From contig CADECX010000021.1 in NCBI GenBank assembly GCA_902825865.1, positions 1 through 48,423 on the forward strand: DNA of 48,423 nucleotides, in the 5' to 3' direction. Shown here in pieces: positions 29,715 to 38,452 of the stretch (position 1 is its first letter; each line of letters opens with the position of its first letter). The position numbers and the translations under genes are program-made. The stretch is from an uncultured Alphaproteobacteria bacterium. Lineage in GTDB: Bacteria > Pseudomonadota > Alphaproteobacteria > Micropepsales > Micropepsaceae. Under the pieces are notes generated by a model that saw only the letters and a list, made by a program, of their open reading frames with translations, ran no database searches and had not been told where the DNA came from.

Positions 29715-29788
29715 AAAGGGAACCTTTTGGACTTTGCTTTGTTGGTCATGGGCTTATACTAACCCGATCGTCTCCCCCAATGGATTCC

Positions 29789-30493
29789 ATGTCCAATATC
29801 GCGCTAGTCGACGACGACAAGAATATCCTGGCTTCCGTCAGCATGCTGCTGGAGCAGGAAGGCTATCACGTCCGCACCTTTTCCGATGGCGCGGCGGCCC
29901 TGACCGCCTTGACCACACAGCCGCCCGATCTGGCGATCCTGGACATCAAGATGCCGCGCATGGACGGGCTGGAACTGCTCCGCCGCCTGCGCCAGGCGCA
30001 GGATTTGCCGGTGATCTTCCTCACCAGCAAGGACGAAGAGATCGACGAGTTGATGGGCCTCAATGCCGGGGCCGACGATTATATCCGCAAACCCTTTTCG
30101 CAGCGCCTGCTGCTGGAGCGGGTGCGCGCGGTGCTGCGCCGGGCCGAAGGCAAGAGCGCACCTGCCGCCAATGGCGTGGAAGTGGCCAAGAAGGAAGCCT
30201 TGGTGCGCGGCAAGCTGGCGCTCGATCCCCAGCGCCATGAATGCACCTGGGACGGCAAGCCGGTGCGTCTCACCGTCACCGAATTCTTGATCCTGCAAGC
30301 GCTGGCCCAGCGTCCCGGCTTTGTCAAAAGCCGCGACAGCCTGATGGATGCGGCTTACGACGATCAGGTCTATGTCGACGACCGCACCATCGACAGCCAC
30401 ATCAAGCGCCTGCGCAAGAAATTCAAGGTCGTGGCCGACGATTTCGACGCCATCGAGACGCTGTATGGCGTCGGATATCGATATAGAGAATAA
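29789..30493 (+). CDS. chvI: Response regulator ChvI (OmpR/PhoB type)
   Basis: The DNA-binding response regulator of the ChvG-ChvI system, which responds to acid and envelope stress. The receiver has the acidic pocket ALVDDDKN, the phospho-acceptor D52 in [13 protein letters not shown]79 and K101 in [10 protein letters not shown]. The C-terminal winged helix has [19 protein letters not shown] and [17 protein letters not shown], ending GVGYRYRE. Two starts are possible, ATG 29780 and ATG 29789; the second gives the family opening [14 protein letters not shown] and is chosen with moderate certainty. A weak promoter-like TATACT lies at 29755-29760. chvG follows after 8 bases. Confidence 0.95.
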   Translation: MSNIALVDDDKNILASVSMLLEQEGYHVRTFSDGAAALTALTTQPPDLAILDIKMPRMDGLELLRRLRQAQDLPVIFLTSKDEEIDELMGLNAGADDYIRKPFSQRLLLERVRAVLRRAEGKSAPAANGVEVAKKEALVRGKLALDPQRHECTWDGKPVRLTVTEFLILQALAQRPGFVKSRDSLMDAAYDDQVYVDDRTIDSHIKRLRKKFKVVADDFDAIETLYGVGYRYRE

Positions 30494-30501
30494 GGGGCCA
30501 T

Positions 30502-32067
30502 ATGCCCCATTTCTCAGCGCTCACCTGGCGCATCCTTGCCTTCAACGCGCTGGCCTTGATCGTCCTTACCGGCGGCGTTGTGCTGGTGCAGGCCTCGGGG
30601 CGCGGCCTGGTCGAGGAACGGCTGAATTCCATTCAGGAGCAGGCCAATATCGTGGCCGGCACCATCGCCCAGTACGCCACCGACCCCGACCGTCATCAGC
30701 TCAGAACGGATGAAGCCGAGCTCCTGCTGCCGCAACTGATCGCCCCCACCAGGCTGCGCGGCCGGCTCTATGTTCCCGACGGCAAACTCGCGATCGATAC
30801 CCGCAACATCCTGGCGCGCAATGTGGTGCAGTCCGACGAATTGCCGCCGCTGGATGCCAAGAGCCAGGTGCGGGAATGGATCAAGCGGCTGCATGACGGA
30901 TTGGTGGGGGTCAGGCCCTTCACCAAGCTCGAGCCTTATTATGAAGGCGGCAGCGACGGGCGGGTCTATCACGAGGTCACAGCCGCGCTGACCGGCCAGG
31001 CGGCGTCCGGCGAGCGGGTCGACGACCGCAACCGGCTGGTGCTGTCGGTGGCCGTGCCGATTCAGCGTTTCACCGCCATCTATGGCGTGCTGCTGCTGTC
31101 CACCGAGGGCGGCGACATCGACGACATCCTGCAGGCCGAACGCGCCCAGCTGATCGAGGTTTTCGCCGTCGCCCTGATGGTGATGCTGCTGTCTTCCCTC
31201 TATCTGGCGGGCACCATCGCCGAACCGGTAAAGCGGCTGGCGGCGGCCGCCGACCGGGTGCGCTCTGGCCTGGGCGGGCGCAGCGACATTCCCAATTTTC
31301 CGGAACGCACCGATGAGATCGGCGATCTGGCCGACAGTCTCAGATCCATGACCAGCGGCTTGTACGACCGCATCGATGCCATCGAAAGCTTCGCCGCCGA
31401 TGTGGCGCATGAGCTCAAAAATCCCCTCACCTCACTGGCCAGCGCGGTGGAGATGTTTTCCCGCGCCAAGGACGATGAAACCCGCGCCCGACTTCTGGAA
31501 ATCATACGCGGCGACGTCAAGCGCATCGACCGGCTGATCACCGACATTTCCGACGCCTCGCGGCTGGATGCCGAATTGTCGCGCGAGCTCAAGGAGCCGG
31601 TGGGGCTTTCCAAGTTCCTGGCGACCTTGATCGAGGTCTATCAAATAACCGAAACCAACCCTCAAGTGGAGTTCGTCCTGCGCGACGAGCTTCCACCGGG
31701 CACCACCGTGCGCGGACGCGACGAAAGATTGGGCCAGGTCTTTCGCAACCTGATCGACAATGCCATTTCCTTCAGTCCGGAAGGCGGCAAGGTGATCGTC
31801 TCCGCCAGCCAGCGCGACATGGTCGCCCGCGTCACGGTGGACGATGAAGGGCCAGGCATTCCACCCGGCAATCTGGAATCGATTTTCGAGCGTTTCTACA
31901 CCGAGCGGCCGAATGAAAATTTCGGGCGCAATTCGGGCCTGGGCCTTTCCATCGCCCGGCAGATCATCGAGGGCGCCGGCGGACGCATCTATGCCGAGAA
32001 CCGCGCCGCGCCCGATGCCGGCGCGCGGCTGATCGTCGAACTGCCCGTGTCGCCGCTCGATGTCTGA
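30502..32067 (+). CDS. chvG: Sensor histidine kinase ChvG
   Basis: The membrane sensor that phosphorylates ChvI. The 521-residue protein has a first span at about residues 10-31, a periplasmic domain to about 215, a second span at about 217-238 and a HAMP segment after it. The phospho-acceptor is H303 in FAADVAHELKNPLTS. The ATPase part shows the N box NLIDNAISFSPEGG, the G1 box DDEGPGIP and the G2 box GLGLSIARQIIEGAGG. In relatives the periplasmic inhibitor ExoR binds the sensor domain; exoR is not in this window. The 3' end overlaps hprK by 8 bases, linking the kinase to the PTS genes. Confidence 0.95.
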   Translation: MPHFSALTWRILAFNALALIVLTGGVVLVQASGRGLVEERLNSIQEQANIVAGTIAQYATDPDRHQLRTDEAELLLPQLIAPTRLRGRLYVPDGKLAIDTRNILARNVVQSDELPPLDAKSQVREWIKRLHDGLVGVRPFTKLEPYYEGGSDGRVYHEVTAALTGQAASGERVDDRNRLVLSVAVPIQRFTAIYGVLLLSTEGGDIDDILQAERAQLIEVFAVALMVMLLSSLYLAGTIAEPVKRLAAAADRVRSGLGGRSDIPNFPERTDEIGDLADSLRSMTSGLYDRIDAIESFAADVAHELKNPLTSLASAVEMFSRAKDDETRARLLEIIRGDVKRIDRLITDISDASRLDAELSRELKEPVGLSKFLATLIEVYQITETNPQVEFVLRDELPPGTTVRGRDERLGQVFRNLIDNAISFSPEGGKVIVSASQRDMVARVTVDDEGPGIPPGNLESIFERFYTERPNENFGRNSGLGLSIARQIIEGAGGRIYAENRAAPDAGARLIVELPVSPLDV

Positions 32068-32521
32068 AGCCAATATTCATGCCAGTTGCGTGGCGATCGG
32101 GGCGCAAGGCGTTTTGCTGCTGGGTCCCAGCGGCGCGGGAAAATCCGATCTGGCGCTCAGGCTGATCGATGAAGGCGCAAAACTGGTGGCGGACGACCGC
32201 ACCATCCTGTTCGTTTCCAGGCGCGCCCTGCACGCCAAGCCGCCCGCAAGCATCAAGGGCCTGCTGGAGATACGAGGGCTCGGGATCGTGGAATTGCCGG
32301 TGCGCGCTCAGGTGAAGATCGCGCTGGCGGTGCGGCTGGGCCGGGAAGGCGCGCGCCTGCCCCAGCCCGCCATTTACCATCCGCCCACAGGCTTGAAGCC
32401 CTTGCGGTCGCCGCCCATGATCACGCTCGACGCCCGCTTTGCCTCCACGCCGGCCAAGATTCGCGCCGCTTTGGCGGCTTTTTCGCAGAACGCTTTCCGC
32501 GACAATTTTCACTTGAAATAG
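32060..32521 (+). CDS. hprK: HPr kinase/phosphorylase, short alphaproteobacterial form
   Basis: Phosphorylates and dephosphorylates HPr on a serine. At 153 residues it lacks the N-terminal domain of the Firmicutes enzyme and consists of the catalytic domain only, as is usual in alphaproteobacteria. Walker A is GPSGAGKSD (residues 22-30), followed by VADDRT and the HprK signature EIRGLGIVELPV. The start overlaps chvG by 8 bases in another frame. With EIIA-Man and HPr it forms the regulatory PTS; no sugar permease is present, so the role is signalling rather than uptake. Confidence 0.93.
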   Translation: MSEANIHASCVAIGAQGVLLLGPSGAGKSDLALRLIDEGAKLVADDRTILFVSRRALHAKPPASIKGLLEIRGLGIVELPVRAQVKIALAVRLGREGARLPQPAIYHPPTGLKPLRSPPMITLDARFASTPAKIRAALAAFSQNAFRDNFHLK

Positions 32522-32595
32522 AAGCGCGCGTCACCAAATAACCCCTTTCCCCGGCTGGCGCTTTTGTTACTGTCCCGCCGCCCCAAGGAACCCGC

Positions 32596-32991
32596 ATGAT
32601 CGGTATTGTTCTTGTTACGCATGGCCGCCTGGCTCAGGAATTTATTTCCGCGATGGAGCATATGGTGGGCCCGCAAACCCATCTGCGCGCCGTCTGTATC
32701 GGACCGGAAGACGATATCGAACGCCGCCAGCGCGAAATCGCGGCGGCCGCCAAGTCGGTGGATGTCGGCCGCGGCGTGATCATCGCCACCGACATGTTCG
32801 GCGGCACGCCCTGCAATCTGGCGCTCACCCTTTTGGAGCGGGGCAAGATCGAGGTGCTGGCGGGCGCCAATCTTCCCAGCCTGATCAAGCTGATCGACAT
32901 TCGCGCCAAGCTGCCGCTGGACCAGGCGGTGAAAGAAGCCATCGAGGCGGGGCGCAAATATATGCGCGCCGGCAGCGCGGATCTGGGATGA
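32596..32991 (+). CDS. manX: PTS EIIA component, mannose family
   Basis: A 131-residue EIIA of the mannose-type family. The active histidine is H9 in MIGIVLVTHGRLAQEF, and the conserved turn ATDMFGGTPCNLAL follows at about residues 64-77. In alphaproteobacteria this protein stands beside hprK and ptsH without membrane components and is thought to regulate, for example through ChvG or enzymes of carbon storage. Its stop overlaps the ptsH start (ATGA-type, 4 bases). The 74-base gap from hprK may hold a second promoter. Confidence 0.93.
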   Translation: MIGIVLVTHGRLAQEFISAMEHMVGPQTHLRAVCIGPEDDIERRQREIAAAAKSVDVGRGVIIATDMFGGTPCNLALTLLERGKIEVLAGANLPSLIKLIDIRAKLPLDQAVKEAIEAGRKYMRAGSADLG

Positions 32992-33260
32992 GCGCCCTGC
33001 ACGCCAGCGCCGCTATCCGGAACAAGCGCGGGTTGCATGCCCGCGCCAGCGCCAAGATCGTCGAAGCGGCGGCGCGTTTTCAATCCGAAATTCACATCCT
33101 CAAGGACGGCAATGCCGTCAACGGCCGCTCCATCATGGGTTTGATGATGCTGGCGGCCTCGATCGGCTCCACCGTGATGATCACGACCGAAGGCCCCGAT
33201 CAGGATGAAGCCATGAAGGCGATCCTGGCTTTGTTTGAGGCCAAGTTCGGAGAAGAGTGA
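32988..33260 (+). CDS. ptsH: Phosphocarrier protein HPr
   Basis: A 90-residue HPr. The histidine that receives phosphate from enzyme I is H17 in NKRGLHARASAKIV, and the regulatory serine targeted by HprK is S48 in VNGRSIMGLMMLAA. Both sites are intact, so both phosphorylation routes are possible. It overlaps the EIIA gene by 4 bases. The last seven codons and the stop are the left arm of a long perfect palindrome. Enzyme I (ptsP/ptsI) is not in the window. Confidence 0.96.
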   Translation: MSALHASAAIRNKRGLHARASAKIVEAAARFQSEIHILKDGNAVNGRSIMGLMMLAASIGSTVMITTEGPDQDEAMKAILALFEAKFGEE

Positions 33261-33287
33261 CCTGCGGTCACTCTTCTCCGAACTTGG
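33241..33287 (+). repeat. Perfect 22-bp inverted repeat over the ptsH stop codon
   Basis: The 22 bases at 33241-33262, which include the ptsH stop TGA, are repeated as an exact reverse complement at 33266-33287, with only TGC between. The stem begins CCAAGTTCGGAG and its mate ends CTCCGAACTTGG. No T-run follows, so it is not a usual intrinsic terminator. It could block 3' exonucleases or pause translation termination. It looks like a snap-back duplication of coding sequence. Confidence 0.95.
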
Positions 33288-33314
33288 CGTAAATTCCGGA
33301 ATGGCAACGACACC

Positions 33315-34220
33315 ATGAATCGCTTGCTCGCCTTTGTGCTGGGCTTCCTGCTGCTGGCGCCGGTTTGCGCCGGCGCCCAAGTCCAGCAGCAACCCGCGTT
33401 GCCGCCCGGCATACAGGCCTTTCCCTCGCTCTGGCACATCAAGGGCGAACAGGGTGAGGTTTACCTATTGGGCTCCGTCCATGTCCTGCCGCCCCGTGTG
33501 CATTGGCGTTCCCCGCCCATCACGCGCGCGCTGTCCCGCAGCGATGTGTATGTCTTCGAGGTGCCGCAGGATGACTCGGCGATGGCTGAGCTCAGCGGCT
33601 TGATCCAGGTGAAAGGCTTTTTGCCGCCGGGCGAAACATTGCGCGGCCAATTGCATGCCAGGGCTCTTGCCGATTTCGACGCGGCCGTCGCGGCCTCGGG
33701 ACTGCCGCCCGCCCAGCTGGAGCGGGCGCGGCCCTGGCTCGCCGCCCTGCAAATGACCTTCGCCCAGATTGCCAAGCTCAACTTCGCGCCCGACAATGGC
33801 GTGGATGCCATCCTGATGAAAGAAGCCGCCCAGAAGCGCGAGCCCATGCGCTATTTGGAAACGGTCGCCGATCAGTTCGCCGTCCTGGCGCCCGACGACC
33901 GCGCCTTGGAACTGGAGGAGTTTGAATCCAGCCTGAAGGATTTGCGCGACATGGCGGGCGAGATCGAACCGATGGTGCGCGCCTGGAGCACCGGCAACCA
34001 GGCCAAGCTCGACGAACTGATCAACGGCGATCTGAAGGATTTCCCGCAAGCGCGCAAACAGCTGCTGGACGACCGCAACAAGCGCTGGGTGCCGCAGATT
34101 CAGGCCATGCTGAAGGAGAAACACGTCTTCTTCATCACCGTGGGCGCGGGCCACCTGACCGGTCCCAATGGCGTTCCCGCCCTGCTGCGCCAGGCCGGCT
34201 ACAAGGTCTCTGGTCCATAA
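33315..34220 (+). CDS. TraB/GumN family secreted protein
   Basis: A 301-residue protein with a signal peptide (residues 1-21, ending VCAGA). The TraB/GumN core is recognisable: YLLGSVHVLPPRVHW near residue 50, MRYLETVADQFAVL near 180 and the C-terminal FITVGAGHLTGPNGVPALL. Conserved glutamates and histidines in these motifs are reminiscent of the Tiki-type metalloproteases, to which the family is distantly related, but activity of bacterial members is not established. It begins 27 bases after the ptsH hairpin and lies between the PTS genes and ahcY. Confidence 0.9.
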   Translation: MNRLLAFVLGFLLLAPVCAGAQVQQQPALPPGIQAFPSLWHIKGEQGEVYLLGSVHVLPPRVHWRSPPITRALSRSDVYVFEVPQDDSAMAELSGLIQVKGFLPPGETLRGQLHARALADFDAAVAASGLPPAQLERARPWLAALQMTFAQIAKLNFAPDNGVDAILMKEAAQKREPMRYLETVADQFAVLAPDDRALELEEFESSLKDLRDMAGEIEPMVRAWSTGNQAKLDELINGDLKDFPQARKQLLDDRNKRWVPQIQAMLKEKHVFFITVGAGHLTGPNGVPALLRQAGYKVSGP

Positions 34221-34255
34221 CACGCTGAAATATCTATATAAATACTGCTATGCCA

Positions 34256-34312
34256 AAGGATATGCAGTTTTCTTTATATCCTTCTTGCCCCTGCCCGGCC
34301 CCGCTGCTATAG
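34256..34312 (+). promoter_or_regulatory. AT-rich hairpin and candidate promoter in front of ahcY
   Basis: AAGGATAT (34256-34263) and ATATCCTT (34276-34283) form an 8-bp stem around a T-rich loop; it may end the TraB/GumN transcript. Immediately after, CTTGCC (34284-34289) and CTATAG (34307-34312) are 17 bases apart, close to the alphaproteobacterial consensus CTTGAC-17-CTATAT. The ahcY ATG is 30 bases further, with GAGGAA as ribosome site. I see no SAH riboswitch in this gap. Confidence 0.45.
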
Positions 34313-34341
34313 CCCGCCTCGCAATTTGAGGAATCGCGCGC

Positions 34342-35748
34342 ATGGCCGCCTTCAACGATTACATCGTCAAAGACATTTCCCTCGCCGATTGGGGCCGCAA
34401 GGAGCTCAACATCGCCGAGATCGAAATGCCCGGCCTGATGGCGACCCGCGCCGAATATGGCAAGTCACAGCCGCTCAAGGGCGCGCGCATCGCCGGCTCG
34501 CTGCACATGACCATCCAGACCGCGGTCTTGATCGAGACCTTGAAGGCGCTGGGCGCCGATATCCGCTGGGTGTCGTGCAACATCTATTCGACCCAGGACC
34601 ATGCCGCCGCCGCGATTGCCGCCGCCGGCATTCCGGTCTTTGCCGTCAAGGGCGAGAGCCTGAAGGATTATTGGGACTACACCGCCAAGCTGTTCGAATG
34701 GCATGGCGGCGGCTATCCCAACATGATCCTGGACGATGGCGGCGACGCCACCATGCTGGTGCATCACGGCTTGCGCGCCGAGAAGGGCGACACCGCCTTC
34801 CTGGAAAAGCCGGAGAATGAAGAAGAGGAAGTCTTCTACGCCCTGATCAAGCGGCTCTTGAAGGAAAAGCCCAAGGGCTGGTTCGCCGAGATCGCCGCCA
34901 GCATCAAGGGCGTGTCGGAAGAAACCACCACCGGCGTGCACCGCCTCTATCTGATGGAGAAGGAAGGCAAGCTGCTGTTCCCCGCCATCAACGTCAATGA
35001 CAGCGTCACCAAGTCCAAGTTCGACAATCTTTATGGTTGCCGCGAGTCTTTGGTCGACGGCATTCGCCGCGGCACCGACGTGATGATGTCGGGCAAGGTC
35101 GCGATGGTCGCGGGCTTCGGCGATGTCGGCAAGGGCTCGGCCGCTTCGCTGCGCCAGGCCGGCTGCCGCGTGATGGTGTCGGAAATCGACCCGATCTGCG
35201 CCCTGCAGGCCGCCATGGAAGGCTATGAAGTCGTCACCATGGAAACCGCCGCGCCCAAGGCCGACATCTTCGTCACCGCCACCGGCAATGTCGATGTGAT
35301 CACCCTGGACCATATGCGGGCCATGAAGGACCGCGCCATTGTCTGCAACATCGGCCACTTCGACAGCGAGATCCAGATCGCCGCCACCAAGAACCTCAAG
35401 TGGCACAACATCAAGCCGCAGGTCGACGAGATCGAATTCCCCGATGGCAAGCGCATCATCATGCTGTCGGAAGGCCGCCTGGTGAACCTGGGCAATGCCA
35501 TGGGGCATCCGAGCTTTGTGATGTCGGCCAGCTTCACCAACCAGACCCTGGCGCAGATCGAGCTGTGGCAGAACACCGGCAAGTACCAGAAGAAGGTCTA
35601 TGTCCTGCCCAAGGTGCTGGACGAGAAGGTCGCCCGCCTGCATCTGGGCAAGGTCGGCGCCCAGCTAACCGAACTGTCCAAGAAGCAGTCCGACTACATC
35701 ACCGTGGCGCAGTCCGGCCCCTATAAGCCGGATACCTATCGCTACTAA
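34342..35748 (+). CDS. ahcY: Adenosylhomocysteinase (SAH hydrolase)
   Basis: Splits S-adenosylhomocysteine, the inhibitory by-product of all SAM-dependent methylations, into adenosine and homocysteine. The 468-residue protein has the substrate segments [15 protein letters not shown] and [14 protein letters not shown], the lysine-bearing [19 protein letters not shown], the NAD-binding loop [14 protein letters not shown], and the C-terminal [11 protein letters not shown] that reaches the NAD site of the neighbouring subunit. The position after the PTS genes and before divL is conserved in alphaproteobacteria. A strong terminator follows. Confidence 0.98.
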   Translation: MAAFNDYIVKDISLADWGRKELNIAEIEMPGLMATRAEYGKSQPLKGARIAGSLHMTIQTAVLIETLKALGADIRWVSCNIYSTQDHAAAAIAAAGIPVFAVKGESLKDYWDYTAKLFEWHGGGYPNMILDDGGDATMLVHHGLRAEKGDTAFLEKPENEEEEVFYALIKRLLKEKPKGWFAEIAASIKGVSEETTTGVHRLYLMEKEGKLLFPAINVNDSVTKSKFDNLYGCRESLVDGIRRGTDVMMSGKVAMVAGFGDVGKGSAASLRQAGCRVMVSEIDPICALQAAMEGYEVVTMETAAPKADIFVTATGNVDVITLDHMRAMKDRAIVCNIGHFDSEIQIAATKNLKWHNIKPQVDEIEFPDGKRIIMLSEGRLVNLGNAMGHPSFVMSASFTNQTLAQIELWQNTGKYQKKVYVLPKVLDEKVARLHLGKVGAQLTELSKKQSDYITVAQSGPYKPDTYRY

Positions 35749-35768
35749 GGCTTGTCCCTAGACGGACC

Positions 35769-35800
35769 AAAGGGCGCGCTTCGGCGCGCCCTTTTGCTTT
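35769..35800 (+). terminator. Intrinsic terminator of ahcY
   Basis: AAAGGGCGCGC and GCGCGCCCTTT form a perfect 11-bp stem around a TTCG tetraloop, followed by TGCTTTT. It lies 20 bases after the ahcY stop. Confidence 0.95.
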
Positions 35801-35831
35801 TGGGCCGCCCAAATTCTTAACGCCCTGATTT

Positions 35832-35960
35832 GACTCACAATTTGTCCACAGCCTACTAAATCTGGAGTTGTGGGCCGGATTTAGATTTTAGTAATTTATT
35901 AACCACAAGTCCTAGTCGGACTCGCCCTCCGAAGCTATCTTATTGATTCCAAAGTGATTC
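35832..35960 (+). promoter_or_regulatory. divL control region: four GANTC sites and a CtrA-like box
   Basis: This AT-rich stretch before divL holds four GANTC sites, the target of the CcrM methylase: 35832-35836, 35919-35923, 35945-35949 and 35956-35960. A CtrA-like box, TTAG-N7-TTAAC, is at 35888-35903, one mismatch from TTAA-N7-TTAAC. A 9-mer TTGTCCACA at 35842-35850 is close to a DnaA box. TTGTGG and CCACAA (35868-35873, 35903-35908) flank the CtrA-like box as an inverted pair. All were read by eye; no binding is shown. Confidence 0.5.
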
Positions 35961-35995
35961 GCCGAAAAGGCGAAAAGTTAACGGGGGCTGGCGGC

Positions 35996-38449
35996 ATGCG
36001 TCCCAGGTTCATGGGACAGGGCGGAAGGCCGGGGGCAATGGGGCGGCACTGGCAGGGCATCCTGCTGGGTGGCCTCGTCCTTACGCCCCTGCCTGCCTTG
36101 GGCGCCGTGGAAATCGCCATCACCGACGCCGCCGTCCTGCAGAATGGCAATCTGCTTGTGTTGTCCGCGCTGGCGGTTGGCGGCGTGGCGCTGGCGATCG
36201 CGGCGGGACTTTGGGCGCTTGCCGAACAGCGCGCCGCGCGACGGCTGCGCCGCGCGCTGCGGCTGGTGGGCACCAAGACCAAGGCGGCGGTCGGCGAACG
36301 CGACGCGCTGCTCAGTGCCGGACGCGACGCCTTGCTGGTATGGGGCCGCGACGGCGCCGGGCCCTTTTCCTATGGCGGCGGCGACGAACTTTTGCAGTCC
36401 TGCCTGAAGGGCGCCGACGCGCTGACGCTTTCCACCGCGCTGGACGGCCTGTCGGATCGCGGCGTGGCCTTTCAACTCAAGGTTCATGACAAAAATGGCC
36501 GCGCCCTGATGTCGCGCGGGCGGGCGGTGGGCGGCATGGCGGCGGTCTGGCTGCAGGAAGAAAATGTGCAAGGCCAGGAAAGCGGCGAGTACAAGGCTAT
36601 CCTGGACGCGCTGCCGATTCCGGTCTGGCTGCGCGACAAGGGATTGGCGCTGGCCTGGGGCAATCACGCCTTCCTCAAAGGCGCCGGCGCCAAGGATCTG
36701 GCAAGCGCCAGGCGCGAGCAATTGGCGCTGGACAAAAACGAACATAACTTGGCGGCGGCGGCCCGCGCCCAGAACACGACCCAGCAGGAGCGCCGCTTCT
36801 CGGTGATCGGCGGCCAGCGCCGCGCCTTGGACTTCATCGAAATCCCGTTGGGCGATGCCGGCGTGATCGGCGCGGCGGTGGACGTCACCGAAATATCGGC
36901 GGCGGAAGCCAAGTTGCAGCAGCATGCCGACGCCCATGCCGACACTTTGGACAAGCTGCAGACCGCGGTGGCGATCTTCGGCCGCGACCAGAAACTGACT
37001 TTCTACAACAAGGCATTTGTCGGGCTGTGGGGGCTGCCGGAAAGTTTCCTCGACAAGCGTCCCAGCGACGGCGAAGTGCTGGACCGGTTGCGCGATACGC
37101 GCAAATTGCCGGAACAGCGCGATTACATGGCCTGGAAGCGCGGGCGGCTGGCGCTGTATGCCGAAGGGGCACGGCAAAATTCCAGCGAAGACAGCTGGCA
37201 TATTCCCGGCGGACAGACCATCCGGGTGCTGACCCAGCCGCATCCTTTCGGCGGCCTGACCTTCCTGTATGAAGACGTCACCGCCCGGCTCAACCTGCAA
37301 AGCGACTACAACACCCTGATGAAGGTGCAGTGGGCGACCTTGAACACCTTGAGCGAAGGCGTGGCGGCCTTCGGTCCCGACGGCAAGCTGAAGCTCCACA
37401 ATGCCGCTTTCGCCCGCATCTGGGAATTCGACCGCGAGGATCTGGAAGGCGAGCCGCATGTGCGCACCATAGCCGCCTTGTCGCGCGACAAGTTCGGCGA
37501 CAGTGCGATCTGGGATCAGTTGATCCAGGCCATCATGGCGGGCGCGGGCGCCCGCGAGTTGGGCGATGTCGAACGCTCCGACCGTTCCATCCTGTCGCTC
37601 TCCACCTCGCCTTTGCCCGACGGCGCGACGCTTGTAACCTTCAAGGATGTCACCGACCGCTTCCGCATCGAAAGCGCCCTGCGCGACCGCAATGAGGGGC
37701 TGGAAGCGGCCGACCGCCTCAAGTCGGACTTCATCAAGCATGTGTCGTACGAGTTGCGCACGCCGCTCAACACCATTCTGGGCTTCTCCGAGCATCTGGC
37801 TAGCGGCACGCCGGGCCCGCTGAACAATCAGCAGGAAGAATATATCCAGGCCATCGTGGCGGGCGGCAACACGCTCAAGAATCTGGTCAACGACATTCTG
37901 GATCTGGCGCTGGTGGAATCGGGCGCCTTGCGGCTGGAACTGGAACGCATCGACCTGACCGTGCTGATCGCCGATATCGCCAGTCATGCGCGGGAATGGG
38001 CCACCAAAGTCGGGCTGAGCTTGAATGTCGAGCTCGGCAAGGAGGCCGGGATTTTCCTGGCCGATGCAAGGCGGCTGCGCCAGATCGTCTTCAATCTTCT
38101 TTCCAATTCCTTCAAATATACGCCGCGCGGCGGCACCATCACCCTGACGGCGGCGATCGTGGGCGAGGATGTGCAGATCTCGGTGGCCGATAACGGCCCG
38201 GGACTGCCGCCGGACATGAAGGCCAATGTGTTCGAGCGTTTCTCCGCCAAGGGCCGTTCGGGCACGCGCGCGGGCGCCGGGCTGGGCCTGGCGCTGGTCA
38301 ACCGCTTCCTGGAATTGCATGACGGCTGGGTCGAGATCGAAACCAGCAATGGCGGCGGCACCCTGGTGCGCTGCCATCTGCCGCGGCGGGTTCACGACGA
38401 CGAGCCGCATCCGGAACAGAGCGCGGATAGAAAAACCGCTTATCTGTAA
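35996..38449 (+). CDS. divL: Cell-cycle pseudokinase DivL (tyrosine at the H-box)
   Basis: A histidine-kinase homologue that in Caulobacter binds DivK and controls the hybrid kinase CckA, and so CtrA. The 817-residue protein has an N-terminal hydrophobic stretch (about 21-37), a span at about 52-77, several PAS-type repeats (for example around DKLQTAVAIFGRDQKLTFYN and LNTLSEGVAAFGPDGKLKLH), and a kinase core. The H-box reads HVSYELRTPLNT, with tyrosine 585 where the phospho-accepting histidine should be, the defining mark of DivL. The ATPase domain is intact: NLLSNSFKYTPRGG, DNGPGLPPD, GAGLGLALVNRF. Starts at GTG 35954, ATG 35996, 36011 and 36038 are possible; 35996 is chosen for its G-rich upstream. 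Gene order ahcY-divL-tsaE supports the call. Confidence 0.93.
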   Translation: MRPRFMGQGGRPGAMGRHWQGILLGGLVLTPLPALGAVEIAITDAAVLQNGNLLVLSALAVGGVALAIAAGLWALAEQRAARRLRRALRLVGTKTKAAVGERDALLSAGRDALLVWGRDGAGPFSYGGGDELLQSCLKGADALTLSTALDGLSDRGVAFQLKVHDKNGRALMSRGRAVGGMAAVWLQEENVQGQESGEYKAILDALPIPVWLRDKGLALAWGNHAFLKGAGAKDLASARREQLALDKNEHNLAAAARAQNTTQQERRFSVIGGQRRALDFIEIPLGDAGVIGAAVDVTEISAAEAKLQQHADAHADTLDKLQTAVAIFGRDQKLTFYNKAFVGLWGLPESFLDKRPSDGEVLDRLRDTRKLPEQRDYMAWKRGRLALYAEGARQNSSEDSWHIPGGQTIRVLTQPHPFGGLTFLYEDVTARLNLQSDYNTLMKVQWATLNTLSEGVAAFGPDGKLKLHNAAFARIWEFDREDLEGEPHVRTIAALSRDKFGDSAIWDQLIQAIMAGAGARELGDVERSDRSILSLSTSPLPDGATLVTFKDVTDRFRIESALRDRNEGLEAADRLKSDFIKHVSYELRTPLNTILGFSEHLASGTPGPLNNQQEEYIQAIVAGGNTLKNLVNDILDLALVESGALRLELERIDLTVLIADIASHAREWATKVGLSLNVELGKEAGIFLADARRLRQIVFNLLSNSFKYTPRGGTITLTAAIVGEDVQISVADNGPGLPPDMKANVFERFSAKGRSGTRAGAGLGLALVNRFLELHDGWVEIETSNGGGTLVRCHLPRRVHDDEPHPEQSADRKTAYL

Positions 38450-38452
38450 AAA

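Noticed and set aside
34221..34341. SAH or SAM riboswitch upstream of ahcY
   Set aside because: The gap is AT-rich with one simple hairpin and lacks the conserved aptamer core elements.
35811..35995. Chromosome replication origin before divL
   Set aside because: Only one DnaA-box-like 9-mer and one CtrA-like box are present, and the usual origin neighbours are absent; a promoter explains the motifs better.
35978..38410. 810-residue open frame antisense to divL
   Set aside because: Same cause: codon shadow of a GC-rich kinase gene with glutamine-, arginine- and alanine-rich product and no motifs.
36000..38449. DivL as an active histidine kinase
   Set aside because: The phospho-accepting position is tyrosine; the histidine three residues earlier (HVSY) is not at the H-box position.
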